From contig NZ_WMIC01000003.1 in assembly GCF_009711135.1 (NCBI RefSeq), positions 186,001 through 250,000 of the forward strand: 64,000 bases of DNA. Reading direction: 5' to 3'. This document shows, in pieces, positions 25,667-33,951 of the stretch. The notes under the pieces were generated by a model, which was not told the DNA's origin, ran no database searches, and saw only the letters and a program-made list of their open reading frames with translations. The position numbers were made by a program, and so were the translations under genes. This DNA comes from Flavobacterium sp. LC2016-01. GTDB taxonomy: Bacteria > Bacteroidota > Bacteroidia > Flavobacteriales > Flavobacteriaceae. Numbering within the stretch: the stretch's first letter is position 1; each line of letters opens with the position of its first letter.

Positions 25667-26191
25667 ATGAACAATTATAACATTCGAAACGCAAACCCTT
25701 CTGAATTTGAAGAAATTGGAAAAATTCTAATTAACGTTTATTCAAAATTAGAAGGTTTTCCGAAAGAAGAGGAACAACCCAATTATTATAAAATGCTGGC
25801 TAATATTGGCGATTTTACAAAACATCCTGAAACTGAACTTTTAGTTGCTGTTGATGAAAATAATACCATTTTAGGAGCAGTGGTTTATTTTAATGATATG
25901 CAATATTACGGTTCTGGCGGCACTGCAACACAAGAAAAAGGTTCTGCTGGTTTTCGTCTTTTGGGTGTCGATTCTCAAGCTAGAGGAAAAGGAATTGGAA
26001 AACTTTTGACTTTAGAATGTATTAAAAAAGCAACAGACAATAAACGAAAACAACTCATTATTCATTCCACTTTAGCCATGAAGACAGCTTGGAAAATGTA
26101 TGAAAATATTGGTTTCAAACGATCTGAAGATCTAGATTTTATGCAAGGAGAACTTCCTGTCTTCGGGTTTAGATACCAATTGATTTCATAA
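25667..26191 (+). CDS. GNAT-family N-acetyltransferase
   Basis: 174 residues. Motif A is GFRLLGVDSQARGKGIGKLLTLECIKKA (RGKGIG pyrophosphate loop) and motif B is AMKTAWKMYENIGFKRSEDL. The central LLVAVDENNTILGAVVYFN is the usual beta-4 acceptor strand. Substrate unknown. Flanked on both sides by family A palindromes. Confidence 0.9.
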   Translation: MNNYNIRNANPSEFEEIGKILINVYSKLEGFPKEEEQPNYYKMLANIGDFTKHPETELLVAVDENNTILGAVVYFNDMQYYGSGGTATQEKGSAGFRLLGVDSQARGKGIGKLLTLECIKKATDNKRKQLIIHSTLAMKTAWKMYENIGFKRSEDLDFMQGELPVFGFRYQLIS

Positions 26192-26214
26192 AAAAAATGA
26201 GACATTCCTTCTTT

Positions 26215-26294
26215 TGTCACCCTGAGCGATCCCGAAGCTTCGGGAGAAGGGCGCTCCAATTGGAACGTGGGCTTCGACTTCGCTCAGCCTGACA
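26215..26294. repeat. Palindrome family A, copy 2 (with inserted sub-palindrome)
   Basis: Same outer arms as copy 1, but the left arm is interrupted after GAGCGA by TCCCGAAGCTTCGGGA, itself palindromic. The right arm is intact. The element has thus gained a nested hairpin. Confidence 0.82.
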
Positions 26295-26341
26295 AAACGA
26301 GCAAAACCTGAAACATTAAACCTGAAACAAAAAACAAAACC

Positions 26342-27466
26342 TTGAAACTAAAATTAACCATTATAGCATTTGCCTTTCTGGCAACTTTAAATATTTCTGC
26401 CCAAAATACTTATGTTTTTTTGGGCTCTTATAATCGTGATAAAGCTGCCGAGGCCATTCAGGTTTATCAGCTGGATACCTTAAACGGAAAATTAACCAAA
26501 ACAGCTTCAGCAAAAAACATTATTAATCCGTCTTATTTGACCGTTTCGCCAAATGGAAAATATGTTTATGCCTGCACCGATACAAAAACACCAAATGCAG
26601 GAAGCATCAGCAGTTTTGAATTTAATCCCGAAAATAAAAGTTTGACTTTTTTAAACAGCCAAAGAAGCGGTGGAGAAAATCCCGTTTATGTAACGGTTCA
26701 TAAAAGCGGTAAATGGGTTGCTAATGCTAATTATACAGAAGGAAGCGTTTCCGTTTTTCCGATTTTAGAAAACGGAAAAATAGACTCGATTGCGCAGAAT
26801 TTTCAATATATGGACGGAAGTATTCATAAAGAAAGACAGACACGTTCGCATGTTCATTCGGCTGTATTTTCGCCTCAATTTGATTATTTATTTTTACCCG
26901 ATTTAGGTGCCGATAAAATACGTTGTTACGCATTCGACGAAAATCAGAAAAAACCTTTGATCGAAGCAAAAAATCCATTCACAAAAACAGATTTAGAAGC
27001 CGGGCCGAGACATTTTACTTTTCATCCAAATCAAAAATTTGGATATTGCATTGAAGAAATGGCGGGTCAAATAAGTGTTTACCAATATGAAAATGGCATT
27101 TTAAATAAAATCCAGCGTATTGCTACACATCCAGACAAAATAAAAGAGGGTTTTGAAAGTTCAGACATTCATATTTCGCCTGACGGAAAATTTCTATACG
27201 CCACAAATCGAGGAAAAGAAAATAATATTGCCATTTTTTCTATTGACGAAAATGGGCTTTTAAAAAACATTGGATACCAATCTACTTTAGGAAAACATCC
27301 GCGAGTTTTTGCCATTGATGAAAGCGGAAAATTTTTAATTGCTTCAAATGTCAACACCGGAAATGTAGTTGTTTTTAAAAGAAATTCAAAAACGGGACTT
27401 CTTAAAAAAGTGGGGAAAGAAGTGAAAATGGAAAACGTTTCTTGTGTTCAGGTTAAACGGATTTAG
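26342..27466 (+). CDS. Secreted lactonase-family beta-propeller (6-phosphogluconolactonase-like)
   Basis: 374 residues. No in-frame ATG precedes the signal peptide, so TTG at 26342 is the likely start, giving (M)KLKLTIIAFAFLATLNISAQ. The seven-bladed propeller of the YbhE/Pgl lactonase family is visible: NPSYLTVSPNGKYVYA, ENPVYVTVHKSGKWVANANY, TRSHVHSAVFSPQFDYLF, EAGPRHFTFHPNQKFGY, SSDIHISPDGKFLYATNRG and HPRVFAIDESGKFLIASN. With a signal peptide it acts outside the cytoplasm, so a role in the pentose-phosphate pathway is unlikely; a sugar lactone substrate is the usual guess. Confidence 0.88.
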   Translation: MKLKLTIIAFAFLATLNISAQNTYVFLGSYNRDKAAEAIQVYQLDTLNGKLTKTASAKNIINPSYLTVSPNGKYVYACTDTKTPNAGSISSFEFNPENKSLTFLNSQRSGGENPVYVTVHKSGKWVANANYTEGSVSVFPILENGKIDSIAQNFQYMDGSIHKERQTRSHVHSAVFSPQFDYLFLPDLGADKIRCYAFDENQKKPLIEAKNPFTKTDLEAGPRHFTFHPNQKFGYCIEEMAGQISVYQYENGILNKIQRIATHPDKIKEGFESSDIHISPDGKFLYATNRGKENNIAIFSIDENGLLKNIGYQSTLGKHPRVFAIDESGKFLIASNVNTGNVVVFKRNSKTGLLKKVGKEVKMENVSCVQVKRI

Positions 27467-27495
27467 CATTATCAACGATTATAAGCTTTATTTTT

Positions 27496-27598
27496 TGTCA
27501 TTCCGAGGAACGAGGAATCTCCGTAAGTAACTCCGTATAGAAATGCGAACAATCTTTGTCGAGCTACTTGTGGAGATTCCTCGTTCCTCGGAATGACA
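27496..27598. repeat. Palindrome family B, copy 1
   Basis: A perfect 27-bp inverted repeat (27496-27522 with 27572-27598), starting TGTCATTCCGAGGAACGAGG. The 49-bp centre contains GTAAGTAACTCCGTATAG, shared with copy 2 at 49374. Confidence 0.88.
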
Positions 27599-27635
27599 AA
27601 CTGTATTTTATTCACCACTAAACAACCAAAAAATT

Positions 27636-28160
27636 ATGTCAACAAATAGTTTCAATTTACAGCCAGATTGCTTAGAAAACGAAATCACAAAATTAATTCC
27701 ATTAGAAGAAAAACATTTCGAAGCATTATTTGAAGCTGCTTCCGATCCTTTGATTTGGGAACAGAATCCTGTAAAAGATCGATATCAAAAAGAAGGTTTT
27801 AAAACTTTTTTTGATATCATAATTACAAAAAGTCCATTCTTAATTCTTGATAAACAAACCAATGAAATAATGGGAACAACGAGTTTTTACGACTATAATC
27901 CGGAAAAATCAAGCGTTGGAATTGGCTACACTTTTATTACAAGAAAATATTGGGGCGGTCCTTATAATAAGTCAAACAAAAAATTATTAATCGATTATGC
28001 TTTTCAGCATGTTGACTCGGTACTTTTTCATGTTGGAGCAGAAAATTTCCGTTCTCAAAAAGCCGTTTTAAAACTTGGAGCAGAAAAAATCAATGATATA
28101 ATGTTTAACATTAATGGAGTCGAAGTACCTTATTTTGAATACGAACTTCGTAAATTGTGA
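27636..28160 (+). CDS. RimJ/RimL-type GNAT acetyltransferase
   Basis: 174 residues. ITKLIPLEEKHFEALFEAASDPLIWEQNP at the N-terminus and IMGTTSFYDYNPEKSSVGIGYTFITRKYWGGPYNKSNKKLLIDYAF in the centre match the RimJ/RimL group. C-terminal FHVGAENFRSQKAVLKLGAEK is motif B. The gene's last codon and its TGA stop lie inside the first ATTGTGA heptamer of the repeat that follows. Confidence 0.88.
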   Translation: MSTNSFNLQPDCLENEITKLIPLEEKHFEALFEAASDPLIWEQNPVKDRYQKEGFKTFFDIIITKSPFLILDKQTNEIMGTTSFYDYNPEKSSVGIGYTFITRKYWGGPYNKSNKKLLIDYAFQHVDSVLFHVGAENFRSQKAVLKLGAEKINDIMFNINGVEVPYFEYELRKL

Positions 28161-28188
28161 ATTGTGAATTGTGAATTGTGAATTGTAA
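28154..28188. repeat. ATTGTGA heptamer array
   Basis: Four exact tandem copies of ATTGTGA plus a variant ATTGTAA. The first copy includes the stop codon of the acetyltransferase. A mirrored ATTTACATTTTAC follows before the LOG gene, so the transcript could fold. Confidence 0.8.
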
Positions 28189-28252
28189 AATGTAAAAAAT
28201 ATTACAACAACTAACAATTTACATTTTACTTCTAACATGTAACGTAAAATAA

Positions 28253-28834
28253 ATGAAAAGAATAACCGTTTTCTGCGGATCCAGTTTTGGTACCGAAGAA
28301 ATTTATAAAGAACAAGCCACTTTGCTGGGAAAAACTCTAGCAAAGGAAAATATTGAATTAGTTTATGGCGGCGCAAACGTAGGTTTAATGGGCGCTGTCG
28401 CTGATGGTGCATTAAGTGAAAACGGAACCGTAATTGGGGTTCTTCCAAATTTTCTACGATCTAAAGAAATTGCACATCATGGCTTAACCGAATTAATTTT
28501 GGTCGAAAGCATGCACGAACGAAAAACCAAAATGAATGATTTATGTGATGGCGTTATCGCGCTTCCAGGAGGTTTTGGCACTTTAGAAGAACTTTTCGAA
28601 ATGCTTACCTGGGCACAATTAGGTCTTCATAAAAAACCAATTGCAGTTTTAAATATTAACGGATTTTATGATTCGCTTGTTCAATTGACCGAAACAATGG
28701 TTGAAAAAGGTTTACTGAAAGACGCCAATCAGAAAATGCTTTTAGTAAGTAACAACATTGAAGATTTACTAAATAAAATGAAAAATTACGTACCGCCAAC
28801 AGTTGGAAAATGGATTGATCAGAAAGAGTTATGA
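28253..28834 (+). CDS. LOG-family protein (nucleoside-5'-monophosphate phosphoribohydrolase-like)
   Basis: 193 residues. ITVFCGSSFG, VYGGANVGLMGAVADGAL, a conserved SMHERKTKM and the signature PGGFGTLEELFEMLTWAQLGLHKKP (PGGxGTxxE) define the LOG (LONELY GUY/TIGR00730) family. Related enzymes release free bases from nucleoside 5'-monophosphates and make cytokinins in plant-associated organisms. Whether this one makes cytokinin is unknown. Confidence 0.93.
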   Translation: MKRITVFCGSSFGTEEIYKEQATLLGKTLAKENIELVYGGANVGLMGAVADGALSENGTVIGVLPNFLRSKEIAHHGLTELILVESMHERKTKMNDLCDGVIALPGGFGTLEELFEMLTWAQLGLHKKPIAVLNINGFYDSLVQLTETMVEKGLLKDANQKMLLVSNNIEDLLNKMKNYVPPTVGKWIDQKEL

Positions 28835-28936
28835 GTTTAGTGTCAAGGGTTATATGTTAAGTTTTAGAAGTAAAAAAATAGAGCTATATTTACATTTACT
28901 CATAACCTATACTTATAACTTCTAACTTTCAATAAA

Positions 28937-29404
28937 ATGAAAACAGAAAACAACAAATTCGCAAAAGCAGAAATGCTGATTAGAAAGCCTGTTTCAGAAG
29001 TTTTTCAGGCTTTTGCAGATCCCGAAATCACAAGTAAATTCTGGTTTACAAAAGGTTCAGGAAAACTAGAAGAAAACCAGAAAACAGAATGGACTTGGGA
29101 AATGTATGGTTTTTCGCTTACAGTTACAACATTGGTTTTACACGAAAATAAAAAGATTGTCATTGAATGGGGAAATCCTGATGAAATCACTTTAGTGGAA
29201 TGGGTTTTTACTCCGCTGAATGAAAATGAGACTTTTGTGAGCATAACAAATTCAGGCTTAAAAGGAGATTCAGATAAAATAATCGATCAGGTACGTAATT
29301 CAACAGAAGGTTTTACGTTAGTTTTAGCCGGCGCAAAAGCGTATTTAGAACATAAATTACAGCTGAATTTAGTATTAGACAGATTTCCGAAAGGTTTAGC
29401 TTAA
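28937..29404 (+). CDS. SRPBCC/AHSA1-type domain protein (2 of 2)
   Basis: 155 residues. AEMLIRKPVSEVFQAFADPEITSKFWFTKGSG, TEWTWEMYGFSLTV and the C-terminal FTLVLAGAKAYLEHKLQLNL are the AHSA1-like START pattern. Similar fold but low identity to the protein at 19248. Ligand unknown. Confidence 0.87.
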   Translation: MKTENNKFAKAEMLIRKPVSEVFQAFADPEITSKFWFTKGSGKLEENQKTEWTWEMYGFSLTVTTLVLHENKKIVIEWGNPDEITLVEWVFTPLNENETFVSITNSGLKGDSDKIIDQVRNSTEGFTLVLAGAKAYLEHKLQLNLVLDRFPKGLA

Positions 29405-29489
29405 TTTTTGTTTCAAGTTTTTTTAGTTTCACATTTCATGTTCTGCTTGAAACCTAAAACTTGAACTTAAAACAAAAAAACATCAGCTG

Positions 29490-29557
29490 TGTCACCCTGA
29501 GCGAAGTCGAAGGGCATTCCAATTGGAACGTGGGCTTCGACTTCGCTCAGCCTGACA
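29490..29557. repeat. Palindrome family A, copy 3
   Basis: Same 68-bp length and arms as copy 1, differing mainly in the loop (GCATTCCAATTGGAACG in place of GCGCCCCTATTGGAACG). The loop AATTGGAACGTGGG is shared with copy 2. Confidence 0.85.
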
Positions 29558-29588
29558 AATGTGAACAAAACCTGAAATTTGAAATAAC

Positions 29589-29957
29589 ATGGAACTTAAA
29601 AAACCCGAAAATATAGACGAATACATTGGCGGCTTCCCAAATGATGTTCAGGAAATTTTGGAGAAAGTGAGAATGACGATCCAGAAAGCCGCGCCAGATG
29701 CTAAAGAAAAAATCAGTTATTCGATGCCTGCTTTTGAGCAAAACGGAATTGTAGTTTATTTTGCTGCTTTTAAAAACCATATTGGGCTTTATGCTTTGCC
29801 TAGCGGACATGAAACTTTTAAAGATGAACTTTCAAAATATAAATCAGGCAAAGGTTCTGTTCAATTTCCACTAAAAGATAAAATGCCTTATGATTTAATC
29901 ACTAAAATTGTAAAATTTCGAGTGAAAGAAAATCTGGAAAAAGCCAAAAAGAAATAA
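29589..29957 (+). CDS. DUF1801-family protein, YdhG-like (copy 3 of 3)
   Basis: 122 residues: ENIDEYIGGFPNDVQEILEKVRMTIQKAAPDAKEKISYSMPAFEQNGIVVYFAAFKNHIGLYALP, then FPLKDKMPYDLITKIVKFR. This is the canonical YdhG/Fra form, with YSMPAF and FAAFKNHIGLYP-like signatures. In Bacillus a homologue acts as a frataxin-like iron chaperone. Starts about 30 bp after palindrome A3 and 5 bp before the next gene. Confidence 0.88.
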   Translation: MELKKPENIDEYIGGFPNDVQEILEKVRMTIQKAAPDAKEKISYSMPAFEQNGIVVYFAAFKNHIGLYALPSGHETFKDELSKYKSGKGSVQFPLKDKMPYDLITKIVKFRVKENLEKAKKK

Positions 29958-29962
29958 TTTAA

Positions 29963-30646
29963 ATGAATTTAACCGAACACTACAATAAACTTTATAAAAC
30001 CTCCTCTGAAGCTATTTCGGCAGGAAAATATGCAATTGATTCAGAGATTAAAAATGAATCTGATTCCCGCTTCGGAATAACTCTTTTAATTCGCCCAAGC
30101 GATGAAATAAAAGCGAATATGCAGCTTTTTATCAATGAATTAAAAAAGGCCGAACCAGAGCAATATTATTATCCTGATTCAGATATTCATATTACGGTGA
30201 TGTCAATTATTTCCTGTTCGGAGGAATTTCAATTGAATCAGATTGCGCCAAATGATTATATTCAGTTAATCTGCAAAAGCATGGTTGATGCTGATAAAAT
30301 TAAAATTCATTTCAAGGGAATTACCGCTTCATCTTCTGCACTTATGATTCAAGGTTTTCCGACGGATGACACTTTAGATAATTTTAGAAATAAACTTCGA
30401 GAGAATTTCAAAAACTCAAATTTACAGCAAAGTATCGACAGCCGTTATACTATTTCGACGGCACATTCAACGATTATGCGTTTTCAGGAACCACTTCATG
30501 ATCCGAAAAAATTAATCGAAATTGCAGACAAATTTCGTGATTATGATTTTGGAGAATTTGATGTAAAAAGCTTAGAATTGGTTTATAATGACTGGTATCA
30601 GCGTAAAAAAACTACTCGTGTTTTGGGGAATTTTGGCTTGAGATAA
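29963..30646 (+). CDS. 2H phosphoesterase / 2'-5' RNA ligase-like protein
   Basis: 227 residues with two HxT/Sx motifs, DIHITVMSI (about residue 75) and TAHSTIMRF (about residue 171), the paired catalytic histidines of the 2H superfamily. Members hydrolyse or form 2',5' or cyclic phosphate bonds in RNA or nucleotides. Only 5 bp separate it from the DUF1801 gene, so the two are co-transcribed. A specific substrate cannot be read. Confidence 0.78.
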   Translation: MNLTEHYNKLYKTSSEAISAGKYAIDSEIKNESDSRFGITLLIRPSDEIKANMQLFINELKKAEPEQYYYPDSDIHITVMSIISCSEEFQLNQIAPNDYIQLICKSMVDADKIKIHFKGITASSSALMIQGFPTDDTLDNFRNKLRENFKNSNLQQSIDSRYTISTAHSTIMRFQEPLHDPKKLIEIADKFRDYDFGEFDVKSLELVYNDWYQRKKTTRVLGNFGLR

Positions 30647-30648
30647 TC

Positions 30649-31011
30649 TTACTTTTTAAACGTTCCAAAATGCCATAAAACTCCAGACGGATCGTGAAGA
30701 AAACATTCACTTCCCCAATCTAAATGGCGTGTTGGCGTTAGTTTTACACCATATTTTTCTGTTAAGTTAAGCGCTAAAAGTTCGTTATAATATCTTTCTG
30801 CATCGTCAACTTCGAGGAAAATCATGGTGTTTTCAATCCATTCTTTTGCATAATAATCTTGCAGATAAAAGGCAGTTTCTCCACTTTTAAAAACCGAAAA
30901 ATTGGATTCTAAAACAATTTCTTCAAATCCTAAATCACGATAAAAACTTCTTGATAATTCGAAGTCTTTGGATCCGATGAAGGGACGAATTGATTTGATT
31001 TTGTGATTCAT
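30649..31011 (-). CDS. Glyoxalase/bleomycin-resistance (VOC) domain protein
   Basis: 120 residues, one VOC domain: IKSIRPFIGSKDFELSRSFYRDLGFEEIVLESNFSVFKSGETAFYLQDYY, then NTMIFLEVDDAERYYNELLAL and GSECFLHDPSGVLWHFGTF. The final DPSGVLWHF is the usual end of a dioxygenase or glyoxalase-like half. It converges with the 2H gene with only 2 bp between stops, so no separate terminator exists. Confidence 0.87.
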   Translation of the reverse strand: MNHKIKSIRPFIGSKDFELSRSFYRDLGFEEIVLESNFSVFKSGETAFYLQDYYAKEWIENTMIFLEVDDAERYYNELLALNLTEKYGVKLTPTRHLDWGSECFLHDPSGVLWHFGTFKK

Positions 31012-31030
31012 TTTAATATCTTTTAAAAAA

Positions 31031-31777
31031 TTATTTTTCGAACCCTAATTGTTTTCGTAAATCTAAATTCAAACTGTATTGTTCCTGAATTGGAATTATT
31101 TTTCGTGAATTCTTATTGATATCATTTCCTTCTGCAGTCCAGAGAAAAGGATAAAAATTAAAAACTTCATCGCATTTTAATTTTGAAACTTCTGTTCTCC
31201 AGTCCTTCCATCTGTTTCCTTCATAAAACTTATCTAAATCATTATTAAAACAAAATCCTAAAAATTCAGAATAAGTAATATCAAGCGGTTCATATTCAAG
31301 ATTATCAGGAGAAAAATAATAAACTTTCCCAATATCAGTTCCTAGTCCGCCGCCGTTCAAAATGTAAAAACCGCCAATAGCATCATCAGCAATTAATAAA
31401 AATGGAGGCTTTTCACCAAATTCATTAAACGATTTTCCTTTGTTCCAATCTGAAAGCGTACGATTAAATTTTGAATTTCCTGAACCTAAAATCCGAATCC
31501 ACCCGTCATCAATTAAAAGTCCTCCTGTATTAAAAATAACTGCTCCCATTGACGAACGCGTTGTAACCTGAGTTTTATACAATACATCTTTGGCCTTTAT
31601 TTGATCAACAGGCAAAATCTCAACTTTATTTTTTGCTGTTTTAATCCAATCTTGCACCAGCGTCCAGCCTGGATCTTTTGTATCAATTAGTTCTTCTGTC
31701 TTTTTCATTTTGTTTTGTGCTGTAACGGCAAAACTTAAAAATGCTAATACAATAATTAAGGGAAATTTTGATTTCAT
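31031..31777 (-). CDS. Secreted DUF2625 protein
   Basis: Signal peptide MKSKFPLIIVLAFLSFAVTAQ, then a DUF2625 domain: DPGWTLVQDWIKTAKNKVEILP, RSSMGAVIFNTGGLLIDDGWIRILGSG, PPFLLIADDAIGGFYILNGGGLG and YSEFLGFCFNN. This family is often described as SMI1/KNR4-like or immunity-related, but here a leader directs it out of the cytoplasm. It starts 26 bp after the antiporter gene on the same strand and precedes the VOC gene by 19 bp, so the three may share a transcript. Confidence 0.85.
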   Translation of the reverse strand: MKSKFPLIIVLAFLSFAVTAQNKMKKTEELIDTKDPGWTLVQDWIKTAKNKVEILPVDQIKAKDVLYKTQVTTRSSMGAVIFNTGGLLIDDGWIRILGSGNSKFNRTLSDWNKGKSFNEFGEKPPFLLIADDAIGGFYILNGGGLGTDIGKVYYFSPDNLEYEPLDITYSEFLGFCFNNDLDKFYEGNRWKDWRTEVSKLKCDEVFNFYPFLWTAEGNDINKNSRKIIPIQEQYSLNLDLRKQLGFEK

Positions 31778-31803
31778 TTATTCTAATGCAAATAATTTTT
31801 ATC

Positions 31804-33951
31804 CTAGTTTTTCTTCAAAATACTTCCCAAACCTCTACCAATCTGTTCAATTGCTTCCAGACTTTTGGTCAAAGGTGATGCGGTAAAATCTTCGTAGGCA
31901 TCCATCGAACTTTCTTTTCTATCATCTTGCGGATAAACCAAGATAATATTATTTTCACTGAATGATTTCTCAAATTTCTGCGGCAATCTTTCAAAAATAG
32001 ACTGATAAGAAACAGAACCTTTTCTGGATAAATTGAAAACAATTAAATCGGTTTGTTTTATTTCATCTGAAATGGATTCGAAATTATCCCATTCAATTAC
32101 ACTTTTGAAGCCGAATTTTGCATTTAATCTCAAAGTATTCGCAATTCCTTGGATAGTTTGATGCGTTTTATAATCGGCATAAAGCACAATCGGAATGCTT
32201 AATTCCTGTGATAATCTGCAGATTTTCTGGAGCAAAAGATGAAAACCAATTCCTCTTTCAGAAAATGGCGGACAAATAAAAACCAGTCTTTTTTCTTCTA
32301 CAAAATTCGTCGGAAAACGGCAGATGAATAAGCTTTTATCTACATTATTGATAATCGAATCAACATTTTCTCCAAAAATTTTATCCAGAAATCCTGTCTT
32401 TTTCGGCCATCCAATAATAACAATATCCGACATGATTTCTTTAGAAGTTCTGGCGATTCCGCTTGCAGGATTATGATCAATTCTGGCAATCGTATTTATT
32501 TTTACTTCTGAAGCCGAACCTTGAATAACAAATTTATCAACCGCTTTTCGATACTTTAAAATATTTTTTTCGGCCTGATCATTATTCGGAACAATCGTTA
32601 ATAAAGTAACCGGATTTGATGATTTTTTATCTTTAATCAAAAGTGCAAAATCAAGCAAACTCGCCGTCGCCGAAGTTTTTGCCAGCGGAATTAAAATATG
32701 CTCGTCTAAAATTTGATCATGGTTAGCATCTTCATGCGCAATTTCTTCCTCGCATATTGCAATTTTTTTAGCTGCTTTTTCGGTTGCGAAAGAAGCCACA
32801 ATACAGGTAATCAAAATTAGAATAATAGTTCCGTTTAAGATGTTTTCGTCTAAAATCTTAGCTTTATAACCCACTAAAATTACGGCCAAAGTTGCTGCGG
32901 CGTGCGCACTGCTTAATCCAAAAATAAGCTGTCTTTCTGTTCTGGTATATTTAAAAACGATCTGCGTAAAAAAAGCCGCTGTCCATTTTCCAAAAATGGC
33001 AACAATACTTAGCGTTGCAGCAACAATTAAGGCGGTTGGTCCGCTTAAAATTACGCTTACATCAACCAACATTCCAACAGAAATCAAGAAAAACGGAATA
33101 AATAATGAATTCCCGATAAATTCAATTCGGTTCATCAAAGCAGACGAATGCGGAATTAAAGGATTTAACGCCAAACCAGCAACGAAAGCACCAATTATAG
33201 GCTCTACTCCTGCTACTTCGGCCAAAAAGGCAGCGAAGAAAACTACCGAAAGTACAAAAATATAATGTGCGTGTTTTTCACTTTCTAATTTCTTGAAAAA
33301 CCATTTGGCGATTCTCGGAATCACTAAAAACATAATCGCCGAAAATATAGCTAATGAAACGGTTAATTTTATCCAAAAAGCCTGATTTAGACTTCCCTGA
33401 CTGCTTCCCATAATAACGGCCAAAATAATTAAAACTGCAGTATCAGTCAAAATTGTTCCTCCTACAGTAATCGCAACTGCTTGATTTTTGGCAATTCCTA
33501 ATTTACTGACAATTGGATAGGCAACTAAAGTATGCGTTGCAAACATACTTGCCGTTAAAAAACTGGCATTGAATTCATAATGAAGCAAATAATAACAAAC
33601 CGGAAAACCTATTGAAAGCGGAATAATAAAGGTAAAAAATCCGAATAATAAACTCTTGTTTCTATTGGCTTTGAATTCATTCATATCGAGTTCAAGCCCA
33701 GCAATAAACATAATATACAAAAGCCCAATAGTTGAAAATAAAGTAACTGCCGAATTTTTTTCTAAAAGATGCAGACCATGCGGCCCAATAATAACCCCCG
33801 AAATAATCAAACCAATAATCCCCGGAATATTAATCTTTTTTAATAAAATTGGAGACAGCAGAATTATAAAAAGTATTAAAGAAAAAATCAATACTGGATT
33901 AGTGAGCGGTAATTCGAATTCGTGTAAAAAATGCCTGAAAAATTCTATCAT
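31804..33951 (-). CDS. CPA2-type cation:proton antiporter with cytosolic regulatory tail
   Basis: 715 residues. The first 400 or so hold about 12 transmembrane helices with the Kef/NhaS-type pattern (PGIIGLIISGVIIGPHGLHLL, ATHTLVAYPIVSKLGI and AEVAGVEPIIGAFVAGLALNPLIPHSSALM). The tail from about residue 410 reads as two USP-like alpha/beta halves (HILIPLAKTSATASLLDFALLI, DIVIIGWPKKTGFLDKIFG and LVFICPPFSERGIGFHLLLQK). Such proteins exchange Na+ or K+ for H+ at the inner membrane. The upstream 302 bp are shared with the divergent sdaA gene. Confidence 0.92.
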   Translation of the reverse strand: MIEFFRHFLHEFELPLTNPVLIFSLILFIILLSPILLKKINIPGIIGLIISGVIIGPHGLHLLEKNSAVTLFSTIGLLYIMFIAGLELDMNEFKANRNKSLLFGFFTFIIPLSIGFPVCYYLLHYEFNASFLTASMFATHTLVAYPIVSKLGIAKNQAVAITVGGTILTDTAVLIILAVIMGSSQGSLNQAFWIKLTVSLAIFSAIMFLVIPRIAKWFFKKLESEKHAHYIFVLSVVFFAAFLAEVAGVEPIIGAFVAGLALNPLIPHSSALMNRIEFIGNSLFIPFFLISVGMLVDVSVILSGPTALIVAATLSIVAIFGKWTAAFFTQIVFKYTRTERQLIFGLSSAHAAATLAVILVGYKAKILDENILNGTIILILITCIVASFATEKAAKKIAICEEEIAHEDANHDQILDEHILIPLAKTSATASLLDFALLIKDKKSSNPVTLLTIVPNNDQAEKNILKYRKAVDKFVIQGSASEVKINTIARIDHNPASGIARTSKEIMSDIVIIGWPKKTGFLDKIFGENVDSIINNVDKSLFICRFPTNFVEEKRLVFICPPFSERGIGFHLLLQKICRLSQELSIPIVLYADYKTHQTIQGIANTLRLNAKFGFKSVIEWDNFESISDEIKQTDLIVFNLSRKGSVSYQSIFERLPQKFEKSFSENNIILVYPQDDRKESSMDAYEDFTASPLTKSLEAIEQIGRGLGSILKKN

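Noticed and set aside
28154..28188. Heptamer array as a CRISPR
   Set aside because: Units are 7 bp without spacers.
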